Assembly (NCBI GenBank): GCA_020632925.1 | Contig: JACKER010000061.1 | Location: 1 to 26,086, forward strand | Origin: Alphaproteobacteria bacterium | Lineage (GTDB): Bacteria > Myxococcota_A > UBA796 > GCA-2862545 | DNA length: 26,086 bases | Direction: 5' to 3' | Shown here: piece by piece, positions 7,287 through 15,389 of the stretch | Position numbering within the stretch: the stretch's first letter is position 1 | Layout of the letters: every line of letters starts with the position of its first letter | Notes under the pieces: model-generated | Databases searched by the model: none | Told to the model about the DNA's origin: nothing | What the model saw: the letters and a program-made list of their open reading frames with translations, nothing else | Position numbers and translations under genes: made by a program

Positions 7287-8653
7287 CGGGCACTCCCGAG
7301 GTGCACCACGACCGGACCGCCGTCCACCAGAGGACCCTCGACGACGGCGGTGTCGGCGTCGGCGAAGGCCACGGTGCCATCGCGATCCCTGCCGACGTAG
7401 TGGTAGTCGTCCCCGCCGATGTAGGCCCCGCCGACGAAGGACTGGTACGCCACGGCCTCCCTCCGCAGCCCGATCTCGTCGAGCACGGCCCGGACGCGCG
7501 CGTCCCAGTCCAGCGCGGACCACACCTCGGGATCGGGCGGCGGACGCGGATCGGTCGCGGGCCGGGTGGGGAGGACGGTCACGCGGCGGCCCCCCGCCCA
7601 GCGGACACGAGCCAGCTCCAGCGAACGCAGCTCCTCGGTCCCGCGCGGCACCCGCAGCACGCCGTCGAGCTCGCCCACACCCTCCCGGAACGCCAGCAGG
7701 GTGGGCTGCCCGTCGACATCGCGGACCTTCAGCCGGAGGTCGCCGGTGCACGGCCGCCACCGCCCGTCGGTCACGCACATCGGGCCGAGCCCGGAGGTTC
7801 CCCGATCGGGAGCATCGTCCGCCGTGTGGTGCACCCAGGGCGACTCAGGCACGGTCCTCCACTGCTCGTCCACGCGCGCGAGCTCGAACACGCCGTCCTC
7901 GCCTCGGCCGACGTACCGGGTGGTCACGGTCGGCGAGGTGGGGACGGGCACCTCGTCGCACCACTGCGCCGGGCCGCCGTTCACGCGGCAACGTCCCCGG
8001 AGCCCCTCCTCGAGCTGGATGCGCCAGGGGGGCCGCTTGCGCAGGGCCTCGATCCGGTCCTGGCGGGCCACGCCGGCGAGGGTGCCGTCGACCGCGACGA
8101 GCGTGGGTGCGCAGTCGTCGACCACACCGCGCTCGTCGGTCTGCTGGACCCGGTACCCGAACACCCGGACCCCAGCCGCCGGGCGCCCGTCCGGACGCAC
8201 GATCACGCGACCGCACCCGTCCCGATGCTCGACGATGGTGGTCTTGCCCTCGGCGCCGAACACCAGCGGCACCCACACGGACGGGTCCTCCGGGATGGGC
8301 GGCTCGTCCCCGGGATCGACGTCTGGCAGGTCTTCGACGGAGCGCGGAGCAACGGGCGTCGGCGCAGGTGCGCCCTCGTCCTCGCAGATCCCGTCCAGCA
8401 GGCACCGCACGACCTCCGCCGGGACGAACCGCTCGCACGCGGCGCGGTCCCCGTGCCGACAGGCGACGTAGCTCGGGCCCTCTCGCAGGACGTGCACCTC
8501 GTCGATCCGCCACGGCTCCTGCGGGCCGTAGCCCACGATGCCCCTGGCCCAGCGCGAGGCGGACCGCGTGCGGACCTCGTCGCAGGCCGCCGCGTCCCCC
8601 TCGACACACGCCAGCTGCGGCGTCGCCGCCATCGAACCTGCGAAGAACAACAT
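7283..8653 (-). CDS. Exported Cys-rich protein of unknown function
   Basis: 456 aa. The N-terminus MLFFAGSMAATPQLA is short and lacks basic residues, so it is a weak signal peptide; the internal ATG at 8632 is an alternative start. Two related Cys motifs follow: LACVEGDAAACDEV (~14-27) and VACRHGDRAACERF (~63-76), like Sel1-type 'C-x2-G-D-x3-C' helices common in myxobacterial secreted proteins. Next come an acidic, Pro-rich linker and a regulatory-like beta domain (RVIVRPDGRPAAGVRVFGY), then ~300 residues with scattered Cys pairs. The gene begins 23 bp after the stop of the dehydrogenase large subunit on the same strand and is coupled by a GTGA overlap to the next gene, so the two probably work as a pair and may be part of the oxidoreductase transcript. 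No function is assigned. Confidence 0.75.
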   Translation of the reverse strand: MLFFAGSMAATPQLACVEGDAAACDEVRTRSASRWARGIVGYGPQEPWRIDEVHVLREGPSYVACRHGDRAACERFVPAEVVRCLLDGICEDEGAPAPTPVAPRSVEDLPDVDPGDEPPIPEDPSVWVPLVFGAEGKTTIVEHRDGCGRVIVRPDGRPAAGVRVFGYRVQQTDERGVVDDCAPTLVAVDGTLAGVARQDRIEALRKRPPWRIQLEEGLRGRCRVNGGPAQWCDEVPVPTSPTVTTRYVGRGEDGVFELARVDEQWRTVPESPWVHHTADDAPDRGTSGLGPMCVTDGRWRPCTGDLRLKVRDVDGQPTLLAFREGVGELDGVLRVPRGTEELRSLELARVRWAGGRRVTVLPTRPATDPRPPPDPEVWSALDWDARVRAVLDEIGLRREAVAYQSFVGGAYIGGDDYHYVGRDRDGTVAFADADTAVVEGPLVDGGPVVVHLGSAR

Positions 8654-8676
8654 GCGGACCGCTGCGTAATACGTTG

Positions 8677-10857
8677 CTACGTCAGGGGCAGCTCTCGCAC
8701 CCGCTCACCCGTCAGCGCGAACCAGGCGTTGGCGATGGCGGGCGCCACCGGCGGCACGCCCGGCTCCCCGACGCCACCGTGCGGCTCGCCCTCCGTGATC
8801 AGCTCCACGTCGATGCTCCGCGGCGCCTCGTTCATCCGCAGCAGGCGGTAGTCGTGGAAGTTGCCTTCGCGGACCCGCCCGTCCTCGAGCGTCAGGCGGC
8901 CGTGGAGCGCGACCGTCGCCCCGAACACCACGGCGCCTTCGAGCTGCGCCCGGACGCGATCCCGGTTCACGATGCGCCCCGGATCCGCCACCACCCACGC
9001 CCGCTCGAGCCGCGGCCCGCCGCGCGTCCCCCGCGAGAGCTCGACCACCACCGCCACGTACGTGAGGAAGCTCCGGTGGACCGCGAACCCGCGCGCACGA
9101 CCCTCCGGCGCCGGCTCGTCCCAGCGCGACAGGGCGCGCACCCGGTCGATGACGCGGTGGTAGCGGCCCACGTCGATCGGGTGCTCGTCGAGCGAGGCGC
9201 CGTAGTTCCAGATCTCGGCCCCCGCCTCCTCCGGCGTGTACCGGCGGGGCGGGCCGTAGACCTCCTTCAACAGGTCGGGGAGCGTCGTGTCGCGCGCGTG
9301 GGCCAGCTCGTCCAGGAAGCTCTGGATCGCGAACGCGTGGTTGATGTTGTAGACCGAGCGCATCCAGCCGATGCGCAGCCGCTCCTGGACCGGGTGCGTC
9401 TCGACGGAGAGCGCCGGGACCTCCAGCGGTTGGTCACCGATGCCCTGGCCGAGCTCGGAGTCGCGGAGCTCGTGCGCGTCTCCGAACGTGCTGGCGATCG
9501 TGGGTGACGCGATGCGGTGGCGCCACGCGACCAGCCGCCCGTCCCCGTCCAGACCGGCCTCCAGCCGCTGGACCGAGCAGGCGTGGACGTAGCCCTGACG
9601 CATCGCGTCCTCGCGCAGCCACTGGACGCGCACCGGCCGGCGGACGCGATCGGCGAGCAGGGCCGCCTCGACCGCGAAGTCCGGCTTGCTCTTGCGCCCG
9701 AAGGCGGCGCCGAGGAACGGGACGTGGACGGTGACCTTCGCCTCGTCCAGACCGAGGACCTCGGCGACCATGCTCCGAGCGGCCTGCGGGGTCTGCGTGC
9801 TCGCCCACACCTCGCAGCCGTCCTCCGTGCGGCGGGCGACCGCGCACGGGGGCTCGAGCGCCGCGTGCGCCAGGTGGGGCACGACGTAGGTGGCGTCGAG
9901 CCGTTTGGCCGCCGAGCCGAGCGCACCCTCGGCGTCCCCCCGCGTCCGCCGCGCGGTCCCGGGACGAGCCACGGCCTCCCGCATGGCCGCGAGGTCCTGG
10001 GTCCAGCTCGCGCCGTCGTGGGGGCTCTGCGACCAGGTGACGCGCAGGCGCTCGGCGGCGCGCTTCGCGGTCCAGGTGTCCTCGGCCACGACCGCCACCC
10101 CGCCCAGCGGCTGGAAGCCCGGTGGACCCGAGGGCGCGGGCAGCTCGATCACGTCGACCACGCCCGGCACCGCGCGTGCCTCGGTGTCGTCGAAGGAGAC
10201 GACGGACGAGCCCAGCACCGGCGGGCGGACGATCACGGCGGTGCACTGCCCCTCGAGCACGATGTCCGCGACGTACCGGGCGGCGCCGGTGACCTGCGCG
10301 TGCGCGTCGACCAGCGGCAGGTCCCAGCCCGAGGCCGGCGGGTCGGCGCGCAGGGTCACACGGTCCGGGAGGGGCTCGGCCGCGGCCTCGGTCGCCAGGT
10401 CGCCGAAGGGCACGCCGCGGCCGGAGGGCTCGTGCCACACGGCGTGATCGCGGCTGGTCACCGCTGCGACCGGCACCCCGAGCCTCCGGGCGCCCACGCG
10501 CTCGAGCACGATGCGCCCGACGGCACCCAGCCGGCGCATCAGGTCCTGCTGGGTGCGGACGGAGCGCGAGCCATCGGTGTCCTGGTCGCCGTACGCCGGG
10601 TCACCGTCCGCCTGCACGACCTCGATCCGCGCGGGATCGGCGCCGAGCTCGTAGGCGAGCAGCGCGGGGAGCGAGCTACGCACGCCCTGCCCCATCTCCG
10701 AGCGGTGGCAGGTCAGGGCGACCGTGCCGTCGGCGCTCACCCGGATCCACGCGTGCGGCACGAAGTCGGCGGGGGCTGCCCAGGCGCCGGAGGGCGTGGC
10801 CACGGCGAGCAGGCCCGAGGCCGCGAGGCCGAGCAGGAAGGCGCGCCTCGTGGTCAT
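8677..10857 (-). CDS. iorB: Isoquinoline 1-oxidoreductase-type molybdopterin subunit (IorB family), Tat-exported
   Basis: 726 aa, the large subunit of a xanthine-oxidase-family hydroxylase/aldehyde dehydrogenase. It binds molybdopterin and oxidises an aldehyde or N-heterocycle. The start is ATG 10857, overlapping the upstream stop (ATGA). Residues 1-28 are a twin-arginine signal (TTRRAFLLGLAASG ... AWA), so the folded cofactor-bearing enzyme is exported to the periplasm. Family motifs include MGQGVRSSLPALLA, EPPCAVAR, FLGAAFGRKSKPDFAVEAAL and the C-terminal GGVGEPGVPPVAPA with the catalytic Glu698. It forms a complex with the upstream [2Fe-2S] protein and probably donates electrons to the upstream cytochrome. 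The substrate cannot be told from sequence; 'isoquinoline' is a family name only. Confidence 0.92.
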   Translation of the reverse strand: MTTRRAFLLGLAASGLLAVATPSGAWAAPADFVPHAWIRVSADGTVALTCHRSEMGQGVRSSLPALLAYELGADPARIEVVQADGDPAYGDQDTDGSRSVRTQQDLMRRLGAVGRIVLERVGARRLGVPVAAVTSRDHAVWHEPSGRGVPFGDLATEAAAEPLPDRVTLRADPPASGWDLPLVDAHAQVTGAARYVADIVLEGQCTAVIVRPPVLGSSVVSFDDTEARAVPGVVDVIELPAPSGPPGFQPLGGVAVVAEDTWTAKRAAERLRVTWSQSPHDGASWTQDLAAMREAVARPGTARRTRGDAEGALGSAAKRLDATYVVPHLAHAALEPPCAVARRTEDGCEVWASTQTPQAARSMVAEVLGLDEAKVTVHVPFLGAAFGRKSKPDFAVEAALLADRVRRPVRVQWLREDAMRQGYVHACSVQRLEAGLDGDGRLVAWRHRIASPTIASTFGDAHELRDSELGQGIGDQPLEVPALSVETHPVQERLRIGWMRSVYNINHAFAIQSFLDELAHARDTTLPDLLKEVYGPPRRYTPEEAGAEIWNYGASLDEHPIDVGRYHRVIDRVRALSRWDEPAPEGRARGFAVHRSFLTYVAVVVELSRGTRGGPRLERAWVVADPGRIVNRDRVRAQLEGAVVFGATVALHGRLTLEDGRVREGNFHDYRLLRMNEAPRSIDVELITEGEPHGGVGEPGVPPVAPAIANAWFALTGERVRELPLT

Positions 10858-11303
10858 CGCCCCTTCCCCGCGTCGAGGATGGCGGCGCGGATGCGGAGGT
10901 AGGTCCCGCAGCGGCAGAGGTTGCCCGCCATCGCGCGATCGACCTGCTCCTCGGTGGGCGCGCCGACCTCGTCCAGCAGGGCGGCCGCGTTCATGAGCTG
11001 GCCCGCCTGGCAGTAGCCGCACTGGGGGACGCCGTGGCGCTCCCAGGCGAGCTGCAGGGGGTGGGTGCCGTCGGGCGACAGTCCCTCGATGGTCGTGACG
11101 CGCCTGCCCTCGGCGCGGGCGACCGGGGTCACGCAGGACCGCACGGCGTGCCCGTCGAGGTGGACCGTGCAGGCGCCGCACAGCGCCTCGCCGCAGCCGT
11201 ACTTCGTGCCCGTGAGCCGCAGGCGGTCGCGGATCACCCACAGCAGCGGGGTCTCGCCGTCCACGTCGAGCGTGTGCTCCACACCGTTGACGACGAGCTT
11301 CAC
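10854..11303 (-). CDS. iorA: [2Fe-2S] small subunit of isoquinoline-type oxidoreductase
   Basis: 149 aa, matching the family's ~150. The N-terminal plant-ferredoxin-type cluster is bound by Cys37, 42, 45 and 57 (C-x4-C-x2-C-x11-C). The C-terminal cluster is bound by Cys95, 98, 130 and 132 (CGYC ... CRC). These pass electrons from the Mo centre of the large subunit outward. There is no signal peptide; such subunits are exported as passengers with the Tat-bearing large subunit. The GTG start overlaps the cytochrome stop by 4 bp and its own stop overlaps iorB by 4 bp, so the three genes form one translationally coupled unit. Confidence 0.94.
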   Translation of the reverse strand: MKLVVNGVEHTLDVDGETPLLWVIRDRLRLTGTKYGCGEALCGACTVHLDGHAVRSCVTPVARAEGRRVTTIEGLSPDGTHPLQLAWERHGVPQCGYCQAGQLMNAAALLDEVGAPTEEQVDRAMAGNLCRCGTYLRIRAAILDAGKGR

Positions 11304-11899
11304 GGCGCCTCCTCGGGGCAGCGGGCGCCGCTGTCGATCCAGGCGCGCGCGAGCTCAGCGGCCAGGGCCTGGCTGCCGGGCGCGGGCTCGCGGTCGCGGC
11401 CGGGCGCCCACCCCCAGCCGATCAGCGGGTCGTTGGCGAGGTGCTGCTGCAGGCCGTCCAGCGTCCACCCGCCGTTGCGCTCGGGGTCCGAGAGCAAGGC
11501 GCAGATCGCGGCCGGTGAGCGTCCGAGCCACCCGGACTCCGCCGACGCGAGCCGCCAGCCGGGCGCGCCGGGGACGCGGGAGATCGTGCTGTTCGCCGCC
11601 TGGTGGCAGGTGTCGCAGGACTGCCCGGGCACGCCGACGCCGCCGACCCCGCGCCACACCGGCGGGTCGTGCACGAGCTGGTCCATCCCCTGCCGCGGCT
11701 GGTCGTCGGATGGGTGGCAGTTGGCGCAACGTGGGTGGACCAGGACGCGCCCGAGCTCCTCGAACAGCGCGACCGAGCGCTCGTCGGGGTCGCGGAGGCC
11801 GTCGAAGGCGCTGACGGGACGCAGCTCGCCGACCACCGGAGCCTCGATGGGGCCACCGGGACGCGCGCAAGCACCAGCGAGGAGGAGCAACGGCGACAT
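11300..11899 (-). CDS. Diheme c-type cytochrome, electron acceptor of the oxidoreductase
   Basis: 199 aa. It has two covalent heme motifs, CANCH (58-62) and CDTCH (95-99). The N-terminus MSPLLLLAGAC is short and hydrophobic, ending in Cys11 in a weak lipobox, so it is probably a periplasmic lipoprotein or secreted. It is the first gene of the cytochrome-[2Fe-2S]-Mo subunit operon, with a GTGA overlap into iorA. In this dehydrogenase family a dedicated cytochrome commonly carries electrons from the Fe-S subunit to the respiratory chain. Distal axial ligands (Met or His) cannot be assigned with certainty; W-rich segments near 180 may cover the hemes. Confidence 0.85.
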   Translation of the reverse strand: MSPLLLLAGACARPGGPIEAPVVGELRPVSAFDGLRDPDERSVALFEELGRVLVHPRCANCHPSDDQPRQGMDQLVHDPPVWRGVGGVGVPGQSCDTCHQAANSTISRVPGAPGWRLASAESGWLGRSPAAICALLSDPERNGGWTLDGLQQHLANDPLIGWGWAPGRDREPAPGSQALAAELARAWIDSGARCPEEAP

Positions 11900-11965
11900 C
11901 GCCGCGCAGTCTAATGGCGTTCACCCGTTCGGGAGGCGACGATGACCATCCATGACCCCGGCGAC

Positions 11966-12430
11966 TCAGCGCCAGCGGCGGAGCAGCGCCTCCTCGAGCT
12001 CGGCGTGCCCAGAAGGCCAGGGGGTCCCGGGGAACAGGCGCTCCCAGATCCACGCGTCCAGCGTCGCCGGCGAGGCATCGGAGAGCCCCTTCTGCGCGAG
12101 CTCGGCGCCGAGCGTGTCCACGAGGGTGTCCATCCCCGCGAGCATGGAGCGCTCGAGCTCGTCCAGGGCCGCTCGCGCTTCCTGTGCGCGCCCCTCCGCG
12201 CCGGTCAGCCCGCCCGCGAGGTTCTCGGAGGCGCCACCGACGACGGCCATCGCCCGACGCTGCGCCGCGTCCCCCGAGGCGAAGCCGCTGTGCGCCCACA
12301 ACATGTTGCCGGCGAACTTCGTGAGCGATGCGAGCTCGTCCTGCCCCAGCCGGTCCGTGGCCCGCCGCGCGGCCCCGAAGAACCGCGAGACGTGGGCCAG
12401 GAGCAGGAGGTGCAGGTAGGCCCGGCTCAT
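11966..12430 (-). CDS. Small helical protein of unknown function coupled to the aminotransferase
   Basis: 154 aa from ATG 12430, overlapping the aminotransferase stop by 4 bp (ATGA). I do not recognise the family. It is mostly alpha-helical: an amphipathic N-terminus (SRAYLHLLLLAHVSRFFGAAR), an Ala/Glu-rich helical middle (EGRAQEARAALDELERSM) and a Trp-containing C-terminus. No cofactor motif, no clear membrane segment. The strict coupling suggests it acts with the aminotransferase or is needed in the same amount. The frame is also open through the aminotransferase region, but that upstream part is only a shadow of the real gene. Confidence 0.65.
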   Translation of the reverse strand: MSRAYLHLLLLAHVSRFFGAARRATDRLGQDELASLTKFAGNMLWAHSGFASGDAAQRRAMAVVGGASENLAGGLTGAEGRAQEARAALDELERSMLAGMDTLVDTLGAELAQKGLSDASPATLDAWIWERLFPGTPWPSGHAELEEALLRRWR

Positions 12431-13746
12431 CCCTCGAAGGCCTCGTCCGTGATGGCGAGCGCCCGGTCGATGATCGCGAAGCCATGCTCGAGCTCGGCCT
12501 CCGTGATGCACAAGGGCGGGTTCACCATGAAGTTGTCCCACCGGACGAAGGTGAACAGACCGTTCTCCCGGAAGTAGGCGGCGAGCTTGCCCATCGCCGG
12601 ATGGCTGCCGTTGTACGGCGCGATCCGGTCGCCCGCGCTGTTCTTCCGCAGCTCGACGAGGCCGAACAGCCCGATGTTCCGGTGGCCGGCCACGCTGACG
12701 TGCTTGCTCTTCAGGTGCTCCATGTGCTGGCGGACCACGGGCTCGAGGCGAGCGGCGTTCTCCACCATCCCCTCGTCCACCATCGTGTCCACCGCCGCGA
12801 GTGCCACGGCGCAGCAGAACGCGTGCGCGTGGTAGGTCAGCCCGCCCCAGAACACGTTCTTCCGGAAGTGGTCCGCGATCGGCTTGCGCAGCCCGACCGC
12901 GCCGAGCGGCACGTAGGAGCTCGTGAGGCCCTTCGCCATCGTCACCAGGTCCGGGACGATGTCGCCGTGCTCGAACGCGAACAGCTTCCCCGTCCGCCCG
13001 AAGCCCGCCATGACCTCGTCGCAGATCAGCAGGATGCCGTACTTGTCGAGCAACGCGCGCAGGCCCTTCAGGTACCCGGCGGGGGGCGGCAGGATGCCGT
13101 TCGTGCCCGTCACCGTCTCGATGATCATCGCGGCGATGGTCTGCGGACCCTCGTACTGGATGACCTCCTCGAGGTAGATCAGGTTCTTCCGGGTGATCTC
13201 CTCTTCGTTCTCGCCCCAGGAGAACGTGTAGGGCCAGGGGTCCATCACGTGGACCACGCCCGGCATCCCGGGCTCGTTGTACCAGCGGCGCGGGTCGCCC
13301 GTGAGCTGGAGCATCGCGTTGGTGCCGCCGTGGTAGCTCCGGTAGCGCGCGAGGATCTTCTTGCGCCCGGTGTACAGCTGGGCCGCGCGGACCGCGTTCT
13401 CGTTGGCCTCGGCGCCGCCCAGCGTGAAGAAGAAGGCGTCGATGTCGCCGGGGGCGAGCTCGGACAGGCGCTTCGCGAGCTTCGCGCGGGGCTCGGTGGC
13501 CGTGCCCGGGTACGCGTAGATCAGCCCGTCCGCCGCGTCCTTCATCGCCTGCACCACCCGCGGGTGGCTGTGGCCGATGTTGACCGACATGAGCTGGCTG
13601 TTGAAGTCGAGCCACTTGCGCCCGTCGGGCCCGTACAGCCAGCAGCCCTTCGCCGAGAGCACGGGGAGCGGGTCCACGCTGCCGGTCGCCGACCAGGAGT
13701 ACAGGCTGTGGTCCAGGCAGGCGTCGATCATCTCGCGGGTGTCCAT
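12427..13746 (-). CDS. Class III (omega-type) PLP-dependent aminotransferase
   Basis: 439 aa from ATG 13746, chosen because AAGGAGG (13751-13757 on the opposite strand) stands 4 nt ahead; the frame runs 19 codons further upstream. Fold-type I aminotransferase of the omega-amino-acid:pyruvate/taurine/GABA group. It has PLP phosphate contacts around FTLGGAEANENAVR, the Asp-containing LICDEVMAGFGRTG (Asp243 contacts the pyridine nitrogen), and the Schiff-base Lys272 in TMAKGLTSSY. The group moves an amino group from a terminal amine (beta-alanine, taurine, putrescine or similar) to pyruvate or 2-oxoglutarate, giving a semialdehyde. A semialdehyde dehydrogenase of the MmsA type is encoded 11 kb away on the same strand, suggesting but not proving a shared pathway. 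The substrate is undetermined. Confidence 0.9.
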   Translation of the reverse strand: MDTREMIDACLDHSLYSWSATGSVDPLPVLSAKGCWLYGPDGRKWLDFNSQLMSVNIGHSHPRVVQAMKDAADGLIYAYPGTATEPRAKLAKRLSELAPGDIDAFFFTLGGAEANENAVRAAQLYTGRKKILARYRSYHGGTNAMLQLTGDPRRWYNEPGMPGVVHVMDPWPYTFSWGENEEEITRKNLIYLEEVIQYEGPQTIAAMIIETVTGTNGILPPPAGYLKGLRALLDKYGILLICDEVMAGFGRTGKLFAFEHGDIVPDLVTMAKGLTSSYVPLGAVGLRKPIADHFRKNVFWGGLTYHAHAFCCAVALAAVDTMVDEGMVENAARLEPVVRQHMEHLKSKHVSVAGHRNIGLFGLVELRKNSAGDRIAPYNGSHPAMGKLAAYFRENGLFTFVRWDNFMVNPPLCITEAELEHGFAIIDRALAITDEAFEG

Positions 13747-13816
13747 GAGGCCTCCTTCGGCGGGCGCCCTCCGATATGCCGGCCGCCTGCCACCTGCTAG
13801 CATCCGCGACCCAACC

Positions 13817-13824
13817 GGAGGAGG
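13817..13824 (+). promoter_or_regulatory. Ribosome binding site that fixes the start of the gene at 13830
   Basis: GGAGGAGG ends 5 nt before GTG 13830. The frame is open 18 codons further upstream to an ATG at 13776, but no ribosome site precedes that one and homology starts only after the GTG. Confidence 0.6.
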
Positions 13825-13829
13825 TCCCC

Positions 13830-15368
13830 GTGGGAGTCCGCAACCTCATCGGCCACGAACGGCCCGATGGCACGATCCGCTACGTGTACTGCCACTGGGG
13901 CGGAGAGCCGATGGTCAACGGCCGGATCCTCAGGGACCACTACGCCGATCCCGTCAGCGTCGCCGCGTTGATCGACCTGGGAAACCTGTCGTCGCTCGGT
14001 GTCCGGCCGGCACCCGAGCCGGGGGAGCCCCACAGCTTCGACCAGCCCGCGCCGGACGTGACCGTGGCCTACCACCGCGACCGCGGCGAAGACCTCGAGG
14101 GCCCCCGGGAGACCCGATTGCGCCACGACCTCCTCCGCGAGGAGTGGGCCTACCTGTTCGTCGAGAGCGACGGCGAGTGGCTCTTCCGCCGATGCGAGGA
14201 CGGCGAGGACTGGAAGCCCCTGACCACGCCCCCACCCGCCGAGGAGCACCCCGACGTGCGCAGGCTGAGGGAGCAGCTCGAGGCCTTGACCGGCACGTCG
14301 TTGCGCCCCGACGGCGAGGTCCCCATCGAGGTGAGCGTGGCGGACGAGCACCGCGAAGCGCTCGTGGACGCGCTCGCAGCGCTCGGGCTCGCGGGAGACG
14401 TGCGCGAGGACGGTCCCGGCGTGACCGTGGTGGTCGCTTCGGGCACGAGCCGCGACGAGGTCGAGCGGCGGCAGGTCCTCGCGGCGTTGGCGGGGGCTCG
14501 GGTGGCGGCGTCGGGCGCGCGAGTGGTCGTCCGCGGTCCCCGCAGACCTCGCACCCTCGAGCTGCTCGGCGACCAGGTCGTCGAACCCGGGAGCGACCAG
14601 CTCGATGGCCTCGCGCACCGCTCGCTGCTCCGCAAGCTCGAGGAGCACTGCCCCGACGAGCCCCACCCGCTGGCGCCGCGTGGGGTGACGCGCGCACGGA
14701 CCCGCGGCCCCACGACCGACGCCATCACTCCGACGCTGGGGGAGGTCGCCCGCGAGGAGCGTCGCGGGGAGGTCCGGCTGGAGGTCGAGGTCCGGTTCGC
14801 GCCTCCCGCTCCGACGCTCACTCGCATCGAGCACGTCGTGCGCGACCTGCGCTCGGGTCTGGTGCTCGGCTTCCGCGAGACCGACCTCGTGATGGACGGC
14901 GCGCGGCGGATGGCGTCCCGCGAGCGGAGCTCGATCTACGTCCCACCCGTCGTCGGCGAGGCCCGCAGCACGCTGACCGTACGCACCTGGCAGAGCGACG
15001 TGCGCGCGGCCTCTCCGGAGGTGGCGCTGGGCGATCACCCGATCCTCGGCGCTACCGACCCCGTCGACGATGAAGGCGTCTCGCTGGTGGAGTGGGGCCT
15101 CGTGAGGAGCGAGGACACGGTCGAGGGGGTGGCCCGCTACCGGACCTCGCGGGCGGGGTTCTTCGCGGTCCAGCTCGTCCGCCTCTCCCACGGCACGCGG
15201 GTCGACACCGAGATGACGTTCCTCGGCTGGATCGCCGAAGGTACGACGGGAGCGGCCCACCTCCGAGACAGGTACCGGGATCGCGCGCCCGAGGACGTGG
15301 TGTGTGTGGAGCTGCTGGAGCTGACCCCCGGCGGGACCTGGGAGCTGCAGGCCACGCACGCGCCCTGA
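13830..15368 (+). CDS. Protein with phage-type 'HWxG' N-terminal domain and unknown C-terminal regions
   Basis: 512 aa from GTG 13830. The first ~125 residues (IRYVYCHWGGEPMVNGRIL, ALIDLGNLSSLG, then EEWAYLFV...W) match, from memory, a small stand-alone hypothetical protein common in phages and actinobacteria, typically 'IYVHWDGYPEYVG...LISLGDLSSLG'. Residues ~160-260 look like an alpha/beta ferredoxin-like unit. Residues ~310-512 are beta-rich with no recognised motif. No signal peptide or membrane helix. It lies 21 bp upstream of the kinase gene on the same strand and is probably co-transcribed, so it may be a partner or substrate of that kinase. Divergent from the aminotransferase gene across 83 bp. 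Function unknown. Confidence 0.75.
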   Translation: MGVRNLIGHERPDGTIRYVYCHWGGEPMVNGRILRDHYADPVSVAALIDLGNLSSLGVRPAPEPGEPHSFDQPAPDVTVAYHRDRGEDLEGPRETRLRHDLLREEWAYLFVESDGEWLFRRCEDGEDWKPLTTPPPAEEHPDVRRLREQLEALTGTSLRPDGEVPIEVSVADEHREALVDALAALGLAGDVREDGPGVTVVVASGTSRDEVERRQVLAALAGARVAASGARVVVRGPRRPRTLELLGDQVVEPGSDQLDGLAHRSLLRKLEEHCPDEPHPLAPRGVTRARTRGPTTDAITPTLGEVAREERRGEVRLEVEVRFAPPAPTLTRIEHVVRDLRSGLVLGFRETDLVMDGARRMASRERSSIYVPPVVGEARSTLTVRTWQSDVRAASPEVALGDHPILGATDPVDDEGVSLVEWGLVRSEDTVEGVARYRTSRAGFFAVQLVRLSHGTRVDTEMTFLGWIAEGTTGAAHLRDRYRDRAPEDVVCVELLELTPGGTWELQATHAP

Positions 15369-15389
15369 TCGTTCGAGTACTCTCCGGAC

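Noticed and set aside
7287..7778. Upstream extension of the gene at 5265-7286
   Set aside because: The extra codons are an alternate-frame reading of the neighbouring gene; the GTG at 7286 with GTGA overlap and signal-like N-terminus is the better start.
6844..9507. Very long plus-strand open frame (887 codons)
   Set aside because: It runs antisense through the exported-protein and iorB genes, encodes low-complexity Arg/Pro/Ser-rich sequence and has the wrong third-position bias; it is a GC-driven shadow.
10858..11241. Upstream extension of the molybdopterin subunit
   Set aside because: Overlaps the [2Fe-2S] subunit with clear Cys motifs; the Tat signal at ATG 10857 marks the true start.
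13798..13803. TAGCAT as a -10 box for the 13830 gene
   Set aside because: No matching -35 hexamer at 16-18 bp; too weak to call a promoter.
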